Shown piece after piece: positions 27,235 to 35,379 of a stretch of 64,000 bases of DNA. This stretch comes from Enterobacter sp. 10-1 (GTDB taxonomy: Bacteria > Pseudomonadota > Gammaproteobacteria > Enterobacterales > Enterobacteriaceae), in contig NISF01000002.1 in assembly GCA_002270295.1 (NCBI GenBank), positions 310,001 through 374,000 on the forward strand, written 5' to 3'. Below the pieces are notes generated by a model. It saw nothing but the letters and a program-made list of their open reading frames with translations. It was not told where the DNA came from and ran no database searches. How positions within the stretch are numbered: position 1 is the stretch's first letter; every line of letters starts with the position of its first letter. The translations under genes and the position numbers were made by a program.

Positions 27235-28104
27235 TTACTGCTCCTGGCGCTGTAAATGCTGGCGTAGCCAGCTCCCCGCGACTCCCGGAGGCGCCCGCTT
27301 ATTCCATAATAAATCCACGGATATCGCCCGCGGCCAGCCCGCAATGTCGAGCGGCACCAGCGTTCCGACGCCGGCAAACTCCTCAACCAGCGCGCAGGGC
27401 AAAATGCACCACCCCAGCCCCTGTACCGTCATGCTGAGCAGCAGCAGATAGTTGGGTGCCGACCACACCTGTCCCTGGGCAGGATCGGCCCGGCTCTCCA
27501 GGTAGGTGCTCAGCCGCAGCTCGCGCCAGCTATGCAGCTCATCCCAGACAACCCTCCCCTGCGCCGCCAGCGGGTGCCGAGGCGCCACGTAAATCGCCAT
27601 CGCGGTTTGTAGCGGCAGGCGCGTACAGCCGATTTCCGGAGGATAGCTATCCCTGGCCTCAATCAGCCCCACCTGCGCCCGCTCCTTTTGCAGCAGGTCG
27701 ACGACGTCCTCATCCTCGCCGATCAGGCACTCAAATTCGGTGTGCGGAAAACGACGGTCGAACTGCTCCAGCAGATCTTCAAGGACATCGGGATGCAGCG
27801 TATCGGAGAGCACAAAGGTGAGCCGGGCTTCCGTTTCGCCGGACAGAGAAATAGCCAGCTCGTCCAGCCGGTCGCTTGCCGCCAGAATCGCTTTCACATA
27901 GCCCAGCACCTGCTCGCCCTGCGGCGTCAGCACCGGCTGGCGGGCTGAACGATCGAACAGCGTCACGCCGAGATCGGCTTCAAGATTGGAGATGGCGGTG
28001 CTGACGGTGGACTGGCTTTTACGCAAGCGGCGCGCGGCGGCAGAAAACGATCCGCAGGCAGCGGCTTCGACAAAAGCGGTTAAAGCTTCGGGAGAATAGC
28101 GCAT
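27235..28104 (-). CDS. LysR-family regulator, probable regulator of the divergent PACE efflux gene
   Basis: 289 residues. The winged helix (about 1-60, GSFSAAARRLRKSQSTVSTAISNLEAD) is followed by a standard effector-binding domain. It is transcribed away from the PACE-family transporter gene with 140 bp between starts. In Acinetobacter the LysR-type AceR activates the PACE gene aceI from a similar arrangement, so the same job is likely here. It also lies 116 bp upstream of yqeF in the same direction, so an effect on yqeF cannot be excluded. Confidence 0.85.
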   Translation of the reverse strand: MRYSPEALTAFVEAAACGSFSAAARRLRKSQSTVSTAISNLEADLGVTLFDRSARQPVLTPQGEQVLGYVKAILAASDRLDELAISLSGETEARLTFVLSDTLHPDVLEDLLEQFDRRFPHTEFECLIGEDEDVVDLLQKERAQVGLIEARDSYPPEIGCTRLPLQTAMAIYVAPRHPLAAQGRVVWDELHSWRELRLSTYLESRADPAQGQVWSAPNYLLLLSMTVQGLGWCILPCALVEEFAGVGTLVPLDIAGWPRAISVDLLWNKRAPPGVAGSWLRQHLQRQEQ

Positions 28105-28244
28105 GACCTATCTACTTTATCGATGGGAACTATCTTTTGTTTATCATATTTTCCCATAAAATGCGGAGTAATTTCTTATCACCCGTTCAGCCGGCATCGC
28201 GATTAAACGGCTGCGAACGACGGCTTTACCCGGAGGTAAAAACC

Positions 28245-28706
28245 ATGCAACAGAGCAACCTGCAGCGTAAGTCGCTGATGGAACGTATTATTCACGCGGT
28301 CAGCTTTGAGGGCCTCGCCACGCTGATCCTCGCCCCCACCGCGGCCTGGCTGATGCAGCGTTCGGTGGTCGAAATGGGCGGCCTGAGCGTTCTGCTCGCG
28401 ACGCTGGCGATGGTCTGGAACCTGATCTATAACGCGGCCTTTGACCGTATCTGGCCGGTTTCCCGCGTCACAAGAAACCTGAAGGTTCGCGCCCTGCACG
28501 CCATTGGCTTTGAGAGCGGGTTTATCATCATCGGCGTCACCGCCGTCGCGCTGCTCCTCGGCGTGTCGCTGATGCAGGCATTTATGCTGGAAATCGGCTT
28601 TATGCTGTTCTTCCTGCCCTACACCATGCTGTTCAACTGGGCATGGGACACGCTGCGCGTGCGGGTGCTGAAGCGCCGCCGGCAGCGGATCCCCGCGCGT
28701 AGCTAA
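28245..28706 (+). CDS. PACE-family biocide efflux transporter (AceI-like)
   Basis: 153 residues from the ATG at 28245, chosen because GGAGGT lies 7 bp upstream. Two tandem BTP domains are visible by their repeated motifs: RIIHAVSFEGLAT (about 13-25) and RALHAIGFESGFI (about 83-95). Each is followed by two membrane helices, giving four in all. PACE proteins are proton-driven inner-membrane exporters of chlorhexidine, acriflavine and short-chain diamines. Substrate here is inferred from family only. Confidence 0.9.
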   Translation: MQQSNLQRKSLMERIIHAVSFEGLATLILAPTAAWLMQRSVVEMGGLSVLLATLAMVWNLIYNAAFDRIWPVSRVTRNLKVRALHAIGFESGFIIIGVTAVALLLGVSLMQAFMLEIGFMLFFLPYTMLFNWAWDTLRVRVLKRRRQRIPARS

Positions 28707-28710
28707 GCGC

Positions 28711-28746
28711 CGGCGGATCGCCGCGGGAACTCCCGGCGATCCGCCG
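28711..28746. terminator. Long perfect hairpin after the PACE gene
   Basis: CGGCGGATCGCCG and CGGCGATCCGCCG pair over 13 bp with a 10-base loop, 5 bp beyond the stop. No T-run follows, so it may stabilise the mRNA end or act with Rho rather than as a classical terminator. Confidence 0.6.
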
Positions 28747-28841
28747 TGCTACCCATCGTATAAAACTATCGCCACGACCAAAACATAGATGTGGTAAATT
28801 ACACTCCTTTTTTTTGGTTTTACGGTTGATAAATTCATACA

Positions 28842-30071
28842 ATGTCTAAAATTTGGTCTAAAGAAGAAACTCTCTGGAGTTTTGCCTTATATGGCACTGC
28901 CGTAGGCGCCGGCACTCTGTTTTTGCCGATCCAGCTAGGGTCCGCTGGCGCCGTTGTTCTGCTCATCACCGCGCTGGTCGCGTGGCCGCTGACCTACTGG
29001 CCGCACAAGGCGCTGAGTCAATTTATCCTCTCCGCTAAGGTTGCTCCCGGCGTTGGCATCACCGGTGCGGTCAACCACTATTACGGTAAGAAGGTCGGGA
29101 ATCTGATCACCGGGCTCTACTTCCTCGCCTTTTTCGTGGTGGTCCTGATTTACGCCGTGGCGATCACCAACTCTCTTGCCGAACAGCTGGCACGACATAT
29201 GCCGATTACCGCCGGCGTCCGCGCGCTGCTCAGCCTCGCCGTCGTCCTGGTGCTGAACCTGATCTTCCTGATGGGTCGTCACATCACGATTAAGGTGATG
29301 GGTTTTCTGGTGTTCCCGCTGATTGCCTGCTTCCTGTTCCTGTCTATCTACTTAATCGGCGACTGGCAGCCCGAGCACCTCACCAGCCAGATGCAGCTGA
29401 ACTCGCATACGTTCCACCAGGTCTGGATCTCAATCCCCGTGATGGTTTTCGCTTTTAGCCATACGCCGATTATTTCAACTTTTGCTATCGACCAGCAGGA
29501 GAAATACGGCGAGCTGGCCATGGGTAAATGCAAAAAAATCATGAAAGTGGCCTACACCATCATCTGCGCCAGCGTGCTGTTTTTTGTCGTCAGCTGCCTG
29601 CTGGCGATACCGGCCTCTTATATTGAAAGCGCGCGAAATGAAGGCGTCACCATCCTGTCCGCGCTATCGATGATGCCCGGCTCACCGGCCTGGCTGGCGG
29701 TCACCGGAATTATCGTTGCGGTCGTGGCGATGTCAAAATCCTTCCTCGGGACCTACTTCGGGGTGATTGAGGGCGCCAGCGAAATCGTGAAAACCTCGCT
29801 GGGGCAGATGGGAATTCGCAAAAGCCGCGCCTTTAACCGCGCGATGTCGATCCTGCTGGTCTCGGCGCTGACCTTCGCGGTGTGCTTTATCAATCCCAAC
29901 GCCATCTCGATGATATATGCCATCAGCGGACCGCTGATCGCCATGATCCTGTTCATCATGCCGACGCTATCGACGTACATCATTCCCGCCCTCAAGCCGT
30001 ACCGATCGCTGGGTAATTTCATCACCCTGGTCGTCGGCCTGCTGTGCGTTTCGGTGATGTTCTTCAGCTAA
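28842..30071 (+). CDS. yqeG: Amino-acid permease YqeG (HAAAP/SdaC family)
   Basis: 409 residues with 11 predicted membrane segments. The start (SKIWSKEETLWSFALYGTAVGAGTLFLP) is typical of the hydroxy/aromatic amino-acid permease family that includes SdaC (serine) and TdcC (threonine). It is an inner-membrane proton symporter. It keeps the E. coli order after yqeF, separated here by the LysR/PACE pair. Substrate is probably a hydroxy amino acid but is not readable from the sequence. Confidence 0.92.
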   Translation: MSKIWSKEETLWSFALYGTAVGAGTLFLPIQLGSAGAVVLLITALVAWPLTYWPHKALSQFILSAKVAPGVGITGAVNHYYGKKVGNLITGLYFLAFFVVVLIYAVAITNSLAEQLARHMPITAGVRALLSLAVVLVLNLIFLMGRHITIKVMGFLVFPLIACFLFLSIYLIGDWQPEHLTSQMQLNSHTFHQVWISIPVMVFAFSHTPIISTFAIDQQEKYGELAMGKCKKIMKVAYTIICASVLFFVVSCLLAIPASYIESARNEGVTILSALSMMPGSPAWLAVTGIIVAVVAMSKSFLGTYFGVIEGASEIVKTSLGQMGIRKSRAFNRAMSILLVSALTFAVCFINPNAISMIYAISGPLIAMILFIMPTLSTYIIPALKPYRSLGNFITLVVGLLCVSVMFFS

Positions 30072-30188
30072 TTCTCCCCCCGCGGCGACGGCTACTGCCG
30101 TTGCCGCACGTTCTGCTAATATTCCCGCCGCTAGAAACCTCCTGACCGGTTTACACTTAGGACTTGCACATTATCAGGGGGAGTTTCC

Positions 30189-31055
30189 ATGTCCAACGTA
30201 CAGCTATCCGGAACCGGTACTTTAGGCGACCGTCAGGTTTATCGTCTGGGATACGGGGCAATGCAGCTGGCAGGCCCGGGCGTATTCGGCCCGCCGGAAG
30301 ATCCTGACAACGCGATTCGCGTACTGCAGGCGGCGGTTGCCGCGGGGGTCAACCATATTGATACCTCCGATTTTTACGGTCCGCATATCACCAACCAATT
30401 GATCCGCAAGGCGCTGCATCCCTACCCTGATGATCTGTGTATCGTGACGAAAGTCAGCGCCCGCCGCGATGAAAAAGGTAACTGGCTCCCGGCCATGTCG
30501 CCGGCGGAATTGACCCAGGCGGTCGAGGATAATCTGCGAAACCTCAATCTCGATGTGCTGGAGGTTGTGAACCTGCGCAGTATGCTGGGTACCCACGGCC
30601 CGGCGGAAGGGTCGCTGGAAGGCCCGCTGACGACGCTGCTTGAGCTGAAAGAGCGAGGGTTAATCCGCCATATTGGGCTCAGCAACGTCACGGCCAAACA
30701 GGTCGCTGACGCGCAAAAGCTGACGCCAGTTGCCTGCGTTCAGAATCAATATAACGTCGCGAATCGCCTGGACGATGGGCTTATTGACGCGCTCGCCGCA
30801 CAGAATATTGCCTACGTTCCCTTCTTCCCGCTGGGGGGTTTCACTCCGCTTCAGGCACAGGAGCTGAACGATATCGCCGCCGCGCTTGAGGCGACGCCAA
30901 TGCAGGTCGCCCTCGCCTGGCTGCTGCAGCGTTCAGCCAATATTTTGCCGATCCCCGGCACCTCATCGCTCCAGCATCTCGAAGAAAACCTGGCCGCCGC
31001 CACCTTAACCCTGCCCGCCGATTCGCTCAGCATATTAGATAACCTCAAAGTCTGA
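30189..31055 (+). CDS. Aldo-keto reductase, YdbC/PdxI-like
   Basis: 288 residues, GGGGGAG upstream of the ATG. TIM-barrel aldo-keto reductase: catalytic Asp and Tyr in IDTSDFYG (about residues 57-64), Lys in VTKVSAR (about 85), and NADPH-binding segments LIPGTSS-like near the C-terminus. Its closest familiar relative is E. coli YdbC (PdxI), a pyridoxal reductase, with which it shares LGYGAMQLAGPGVFGPP and YVPFFPLGGFTPLQ. Cofactor salvage is plausible. The gene is a single unit between yqeG and the mrk locus. Confidence 0.87.
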   Translation: MSNVQLSGTGTLGDRQVYRLGYGAMQLAGPGVFGPPEDPDNAIRVLQAAVAAGVNHIDTSDFYGPHITNQLIRKALHPYPDDLCIVTKVSARRDEKGNWLPAMSPAELTQAVEDNLRNLNLDVLEVVNLRSMLGTHGPAEGSLEGPLTTLLELKERGLIRHIGLSNVTAKQVADAQKLTPVACVQNQYNVANRLDDGLIDALAAQNIAYVPFFPLGGFTPLQAQELNDIAAALEATPMQVALAWLLQRSANILPIPGTSSLQHLEENLAAATLTLPADSLSILDNLKV

Positions 31056-31458
31056 GCCACTCCCCTGCCCATGGCATTTCTAAGCCCATGGCGACAGGGG
31101 TATTCTGTCGCTAATATTTGCCTGGAATTAACTCAACGCTGCTGGCACTATAGATCCTACAAATGGGTATTTGCCCCAGCCGTCCTTTCGCAAGTAACCC
31201 TATACATAGCATCATTTTATACTATTTCGACCGGCCTCCTTATTGGAGGCCGCGGTCGTTTGTATCTATCCTAATTTTTTGAACTCTTGATTACAGGAAA
31301 AACAACCGCTGATTCGACGTTTATACAAATCAATTTAGCTGCAAAGATAGCTAATAACATCAAATGCTCATTAAAACATCTGATTAACACAATCAGAATG
31401 TTGTCATTGCTATAAAAAAAAATCCACACACACAATATAAAATTAACAAGGACTTCAC
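31056..31458. other. Non-coding gap before mrkH with a hairpin
   Basis: 403 bp, AT-rich toward mrkH. The one clear structure is GGCCTCC/GGAGGCC (31233-31251) with flanking GACC/GGTC, which may end transcription from the reductase gene. The mrkHI promoter must lie in the AT-rich stretch 31270-31450, but I could not fix its -10/-35. A 67-codon reading frame here shows no coding character. Confidence 0.5.
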
Positions 31459-32163
31459 ATGACAGAGGGAACAATAAAGACCAGTAAGTATGAGATCATT
31501 GCTATTTTCAGGGAGGAACTCAGAAAACAGTCTGAGATAGAAATTTTCTATAATAACAAAAACTTCATTACACAACTGGCGCGTGTAGATTTTTCAGAAT
31601 TCCACATCGTCACCAACAGTAAAATCCCTCCGGGACATAAATTCAAATTTGTTCTGCATAGCGATTCAGGGAAGATAGAGTTCTGTTCAACCCTGAAGAA
31701 ACATTCAGGGAGTGGTACGGCTAAAAGCAATAAAGTCTCATTTACCCTACCTGAATGTATCCAGGTGGTTCAAAGACGGCGGGACCCGCGATTTCGCTTA
31801 CAGCATAAGCATGATTTTTTTTGTCATGGCCGCCATAAAAATGGGGAGAACTACACGTTTGAAATTAAAGATATTTCAGATGGCGGCTGTGCGCTGATGG
31901 CCAAAAATCCCAACCTCAAGTTTCTCACCCACAATTCAATCCTCAAAAATTCGATTCTTTCCGTCGCCGAATATGGAGAAATCACCGTCGACCTGGTGGT
32001 CAAAAATGTCGTGATGGTGACCCTCGATGAGGATGATGAAAAGGGGGAAAGCTATCATCAGGTTTCCTGTCAGTTTAAGTTTCGACATCACGATGATAAG
32101 AGAAAGATAGAGAAAATCTTGCTTGATTTGATTCTGGAAGCCAAGAGAAAAAAGAGAGTTTAA
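31459..32163 (+). CDS. mrkH: MrkH, PilZ-domain c-di-GMP receptor and activator of type 3 fimbriae
   Basis: 234 residues, the length of Klebsiella MrkH. An N-terminal YcgR-like domain (about 10-100) is followed by PilZ (about 105-225), with the arginine cluster QRRRDPRFR (105-113) and DISDGG (138-143), which together bind c-di-GMP. In K. pneumoniae, MrkH bound to c-di-GMP activates mrkABCDF and mrkHI. AAGGA precedes the ATG. The base composition is much more AT-rich than the metabolic genes to the left. mrkI follows after 4 bp. Confidence 0.95.
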   Translation: MTEGTIKTSKYEIIAIFREELRKQSEIEIFYNNKNFITQLARVDFSEFHIVTNSKIPPGHKFKFVLHSDSGKIEFCSTLKKHSGSGTAKSNKVSFTLPECIQVVQRRRDPRFRLQHKHDFFCHGRHKNGENYTFEIKDISDGGCALMAKNPNLKFLTHNSILKNSILSVAEYGEITVDLVVKNVVMVTLDEDDEKGESYHQVSCQFKFRHHDDKRKIEKILLDLILEAKRKKRV

Positions 32164-32167
32164 GCCC

Positions 32168-32752
32168 TTGGACAGTATATTGCTATACACCGATGATAAC
32201 CTCATTGGTCAATCAATACATCGTTACATGATTGATAACGATAAAAACATTACCGCCTTAAGTTATCAGAACATCATGCGGGGCGCCGCCGTCCCCCAGG
32301 CTAAAATCATTATTTTCAACGTTATTCATAAGGATATTTCTGCTGCTGACACGGTGCATTTACTTAACAAACTGCGCTTCTGCCTGGCGCGCTGCGTGCG
32401 GCTGGTGCTGATCGTCAGAAGCGATATCGCCGGACTGTGTCGGGAGCTGATTTTTTTGGAAAACTTGATAATTTTAACTGAAAAATCATCACTTAACGAT
32501 TTTTCAGACATAACAAACATGCCGACTTCCGCCGTGGATTACCGGTTTCTGTTAACCCAAAAAAAGCTCTCGGTGAGAGAGGTTCAGGTGCTGGAACTGA
32601 TTATGGCCAGCTATAACAACAAGCGTATCGCCGCGGTTCTCAACATTGACCATAAAACGGTACACAGCCATCGAATTCACATCATGAAAAAACTCGGCAT
32701 GGGCAGTTCCCGGGTTATGAATACAAAAATAGTCCACATGCATCAGTGTTAG
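32168..32752 (+). CDS. mrkI: MrkI, LuxR-type regulator of type 3 fimbriae
   Basis: 194 residues, apparently starting at TTG (32168) 4 bp after the mrkH stop. The N-terminal half resembles a degenerate receiver-like domain. The C-terminal half has a LuxR/FixJ helix-turn-helix (LSVREVQVLELIMASYNNKRIAAVLNIDHKTVHSHRI, spread over about residues 133-170). In K. pneumoniae, MrkI works with MrkH to raise fimbrial expression. A strong hairpin closes the mrkHI transcript. Confidence 0.93.
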   Translation: MDSILLYTDDNLIGQSIHRYMIDNDKNITALSYQNIMRGAAVPQAKIIIFNVIHKDISAADTVHLLNKLRFCLARCVRLVLIVRSDIAGLCRELIFLENLIILTEKSSLNDFSDITNMPTSAVDYRFLLTQKKLSVREVQVLELIMASYNNKRIAAVLNIDHKTVHSHRIHIMKKLGMGSSRVMNTKIVHMHQC

Positions 32753-32780
32753 ACGTTTTTTTCGACCCGGCCTGAAAACA

Positions 32781-32828
32781 AAAGCAAGTGACCAATCAAA
32801 ATACTGTCATCAATTGGTCACTTGCTTT
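32781..32828. terminator. Terminator between mrkI and mrkJ
   Basis: AAAGCAAGTGACCAAT and ATTGGTCACTTGCTTT form a perfect 16-bp stem with a 16-base loop, followed by TTAATAAAAATT. It separates mrkHI from mrkJ. Confidence 0.85.
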
Positions 32829-32912
32829 TAATAAAAATTCACATCGGCATAAAGGTCACTTATAATATTTTCACCCTGCAGCCTACGCTTGCTAAATTTC
32901 CGACACGAGAAA

Positions 32913-33629
32913 ATGAACGCTAATATATTTTCAGACCATAACTTATCACGTGGCGATATCTCTGTTCGTTATGTTTTTCAGAAAATGTTCTCACCGCAGG
33001 ACACACTGGTTGCCGTGGAATGCCTGAGCCGCTTCGATCATATTCCCGTGGCGCCTGAGTATTTCTTCCGCCACGCCAATAAAGCGCTCCGTGAAAGTAT
33101 TTTCATGGAGCAGCTGGCGCTGATTGAGAAGCATAAAGCATGGTTTATTAAGAATAATATTTCTGCCACCATCAACGTGGACGACCATATCCTCAGCATT
33201 TTACGCCAGCCGCAGATCGAAGAGTATATCCAGCGCCTGGGCTGCGTACATTTTGAAGTGACGGAAAATTCTAATAACCTGCTTAATAATGCACTTAGCG
33301 CCTGGCAAAGCACGCAAACCACCACCCTCTGGCTGGATGATTTCGGCGCCGGCAATGCGGGCATTAACGCCATTCGGGGATATCATTTCGATTATGTAAA
33401 AATCGACAAAGACTTTTTCTGGCATTTAATGCAAAAAGAGTCCGGTCGACCGCTAATGGATGCGCTGGTTACCTTCCTGTCCCATAATAACCACAACGTT
33501 ATTATTGAAGGGGTCGAAAGCGAGGCGCATAAAAAGTGGCTACAGGGAATGTCGTGGTTTGCGATCCAGGGCCACTACTGGAAAGAGGTCAGCATTGAAG
33601 AGCTGGTCGAAGAAGATAAAGTGATTTAA
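32913..33629 (+). CDS. mrkJ: MrkJ, EAL-domain c-di-GMP phosphodiesterase
   Basis: 238 residues from the ATG at 32913, the size reported for MrkJ. It is a stand-alone EAL domain. The ExLxR signature reads ECLSR, and the metal and catalytic positions are all filled: Asn in TINVDD, Glu in FEVTEN, Asp-Asp in LDDFG, Lys in VKIDKDF, and Glu in IIEGVES. It should therefore hydrolyse c-di-GMP, lowering MrkH activity and type 3 fimbriae. It is transcribed toward mrkF and ends at a bidirectional terminator. Confidence 0.94.
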   Translation: MNANIFSDHNLSRGDISVRYVFQKMFSPQDTLVAVECLSRFDHIPVAPEYFFRHANKALRESIFMEQLALIEKHKAWFIKNNISATINVDDHILSILRQPQIEEYIQRLGCVHFEVTENSNNLLNNALSAWQSTQTTTLWLDDFGAGNAGINAIRGYHFDYVKIDKDFFWHLMQKESGRPLMDALVTFLSHNNHNVIIEGVESEAHKKWLQGMSWFAIQGHYWKEVSIEELVEEDKVI

Positions 33630-33630
33630 A

Positions 33631-33657
33631 AAATGCCGGGCTCGCCGGCATTTTTTT
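33631..33657. terminator. Bidirectional terminator between mrkJ and mrkF
   Basis: AAATGCCGG/CCGGCATTT stem with a 5-base loop, T-run on the plus strand and A-run before it. It serves both converging transcripts. Confidence 0.9.
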
Positions 33658-33718
33658 CGTTCGGATAATGTAAACGATCCGCCGCAACGCGCGTTTTTGA
33701 GCCTGCTGACATAGGCTC

Positions 33719-34369
33719 TTAATTATAAACCAGCTCCCAGGTTGCCCAGCTGGTCATCGGACCGGAGGTGGCTTTTTCCGGCGCCGGGGAAACGTACCCG
33801 ATATAATAGGTAAATACGCCACCATCTACCGCTTTTTCTTTAATCTGTACCCGATTTTGCAGCGGATCGGCCGGCACAATTTTATTGCTCTTATCCAGCG
33901 TATTATTGTCATTGGTCGACAGCGCCAGATAAATGTTACGCGCGCCGTCCGGCAGGGTGTTCGCCAGATAACCCGCATTTTCATTGTCGACGGTGTTCAC
34001 CATAAACCCGTCGATCCAGCGAACGTTCACCGACCGGACTTCGCTTTGATCCGCCGCACCGCCATTGTGACGCAGCTGGCAATTCGACAGTTCGAGGGTA
34101 AAAGGCTGCGCTTTCATAAAGGCCCCGGCCCCGCGATCGTGCACTTCCGCCAGGCTTACCGGCGCCAGCCAGACGCTGCCGCTGCCGGCATTATGGCCAC
34201 CGTTAAGCGCCACGCTGCAGGAGATATCGGTGACCCGGCCGACAAAATCCACCCGCCCGTCATCATAGTTGGTCATAAAACCCGAAGCGGAAGAAGCGAC
34301 AAGCAGGCCGCTCATCGCCATCAGGCCGACAAGTCGTTTGCCGTTTTTCTTATATCCATTTTCCTTCAT
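33719..34369 (-). CDS. mrkF: MrkF, minor pilin of type 3 fimbriae
   Basis: 216 residues. A signal peptide (cleavage near SSASG, residue 30) is followed by a pilin immunoglobulin-like domain with two Cys (ISCSV and LSNCQL) and a pilin-type end (ATWELVYN). It shares the N-terminal VDFVGRVTDISCSVALNGG pattern with MrkA and is thought to sit on the fibre and stabilise it. It is the last gene of mrkABCDF, 14 bp after mrkD. Confidence 0.93.
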   Translation of the reverse strand: MKENGYKKNGKRLVGLMAMSGLLVASSASGFMTNYDDGRVDFVGRVTDISCSVALNGGHNAGSGSVWLAPVSLAEVHDRGAGAFMKAQPFTLELSNCQLRHNGGAADQSEVRSVNVRWIDGFMVNTVDNENAGYLANTLPDGARNIYLALSTNDNNTLDKSNKIVPADPLQNRVQIKEKAVDGGVFTYYIGYVSPAPEKATSGPMTSWATWELVYN

Positions 34370-34383
34370 ACCCGCCTCCCGAA

Positions 34384-35379
34384 TTAATCGTACGTCAGGT
34401 TAAAGATCATATGAGACTCAACCTCGCCGGTGCTCGTGGCCGCCGCATACTGATAAAAACGCGCAAGGAAAGGCAACGTGATGTAGCGAGTTTCCTGACT
34501 GCTCAAGGTGCCGACGTTGTAATTCTTGTTGAACTCAACCGGCACGCCGTCTTTCAGCACCTGAATCCCAATCCCTTTGGCAATAGAGCTGCCGGCTTTT
34601 TCGTTCAGCAGCGCTCCGCGGGTGACGGTAGTGCCGGTAGCCAGGGTACCGGAGAAAGAGGCCTCGATATTGGCATATCCGGATGCGCTTAGCCCGCCGC
34701 TGCACTGAAGCTCAATATTAAAATTTTTGCCGCCGGCGTAAGTGCCGACGCCGTTCAGATCGCTGCGCTTAATGGTCCCGACATCAACGTTCATATTCTT
34801 ACCGCTGAGTACCGTACAGGACGGCGAGACCACGGTAATCGCATTCGCGCTCAGGTAGGTTTCCAGAATCGGGTTGTTGCCCCGCTCCCAGTCGTAGGAG
34901 GTATATTTCCCCGCCGCCAGAGTACCGCTGCCGGTAGTCGCGGCCGTTTTAATAATCTCCAGCGTAAAGCGGGAGCCTTCCAGCGAGTAGTTGGTGGTCC
35001 GGTTGATGGTGGATGAGAAAACGTCGGGATAGGTGATGTTCACCGTCGCGCCGCCGCGGCTAAAGCGCATGCCGATACCGGGCACGTTGGTAGAGTAGAT
35101 CTTATTCCCCAGATCGGTGGAGCCTGTAGAGACAATCTTCGCCGCAAAGCGGTTGGTACCGGCGGTACAGCTGTAGCTGGCCCCGCCCGGTGCATTCATC
35201 GTCCAGTCCCGGGAGACAATCACCGAGCCCACCGGCAGATCGGGGGGAACCACAACCCTGCCGACCACCATATCCAGGTTCACCGTAGGCTGCGAAAGGC
35301 GCGTACAGGCGGCCCAGGCGGAGGTGGTCCCCAGCGCCATTAAGCCAATAAAAAGCGTCAGTTGTTTACTCAGCGACAT
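34384..35379 (-). CDS. mrkD: MrkD, tip adhesin of type 3 fimbriae
   Basis: 331 residues from the ATG at 35379 (AAGGAAAGGG upstream), the usual MrkD length. A signal peptide (cleavage in SAWAA, about residue 23) is followed by an N-terminal receptor domain (to about 180) and a C-terminal pilin domain (about 190-331, ending MIFNLTYD). It binds collagen or other matrix surfaces, and its N-terminal domain varies between strains. The start lies within the last codons of mrkC (10-bp overlap), so translation is likely coupled. Confidence 0.94.
   Translation of the reverse strand: MSLSKQLTLFIGLMALGTTSAWAACTRLSQPTVNLDMVVGRVVVPPDLPVGSVIVSRDWTMNAPGGASYSCTAGTNRFAAKIVSTGSTDLGNKIYSTNVPGIGMRFSRGGATVNITYPDVFSSTINRTTNYSLEGSRFTLEIIKTAATTGSGTLAAGKYTSYDWERGNNPILETYLSANAITVVSPSCTVLSGKNMNVDVGTIKRSDLNGVGTYAGGKNFNIELQCSGGLSASGYANIEASFSGTLATGTTVTRGALLNEKAGSSIAKGIGIQVLKDGVPVEFNKNYNVGTLSSQETRYITLPFLARFYQYAAATSTGEVESHMIFNLTYD

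Noticed and set aside
31071-31274. 67-codon frame in the gap before mrkH
   Set aside because: No ribosome site, overlaps a hairpin, and the composition is not protein-like.
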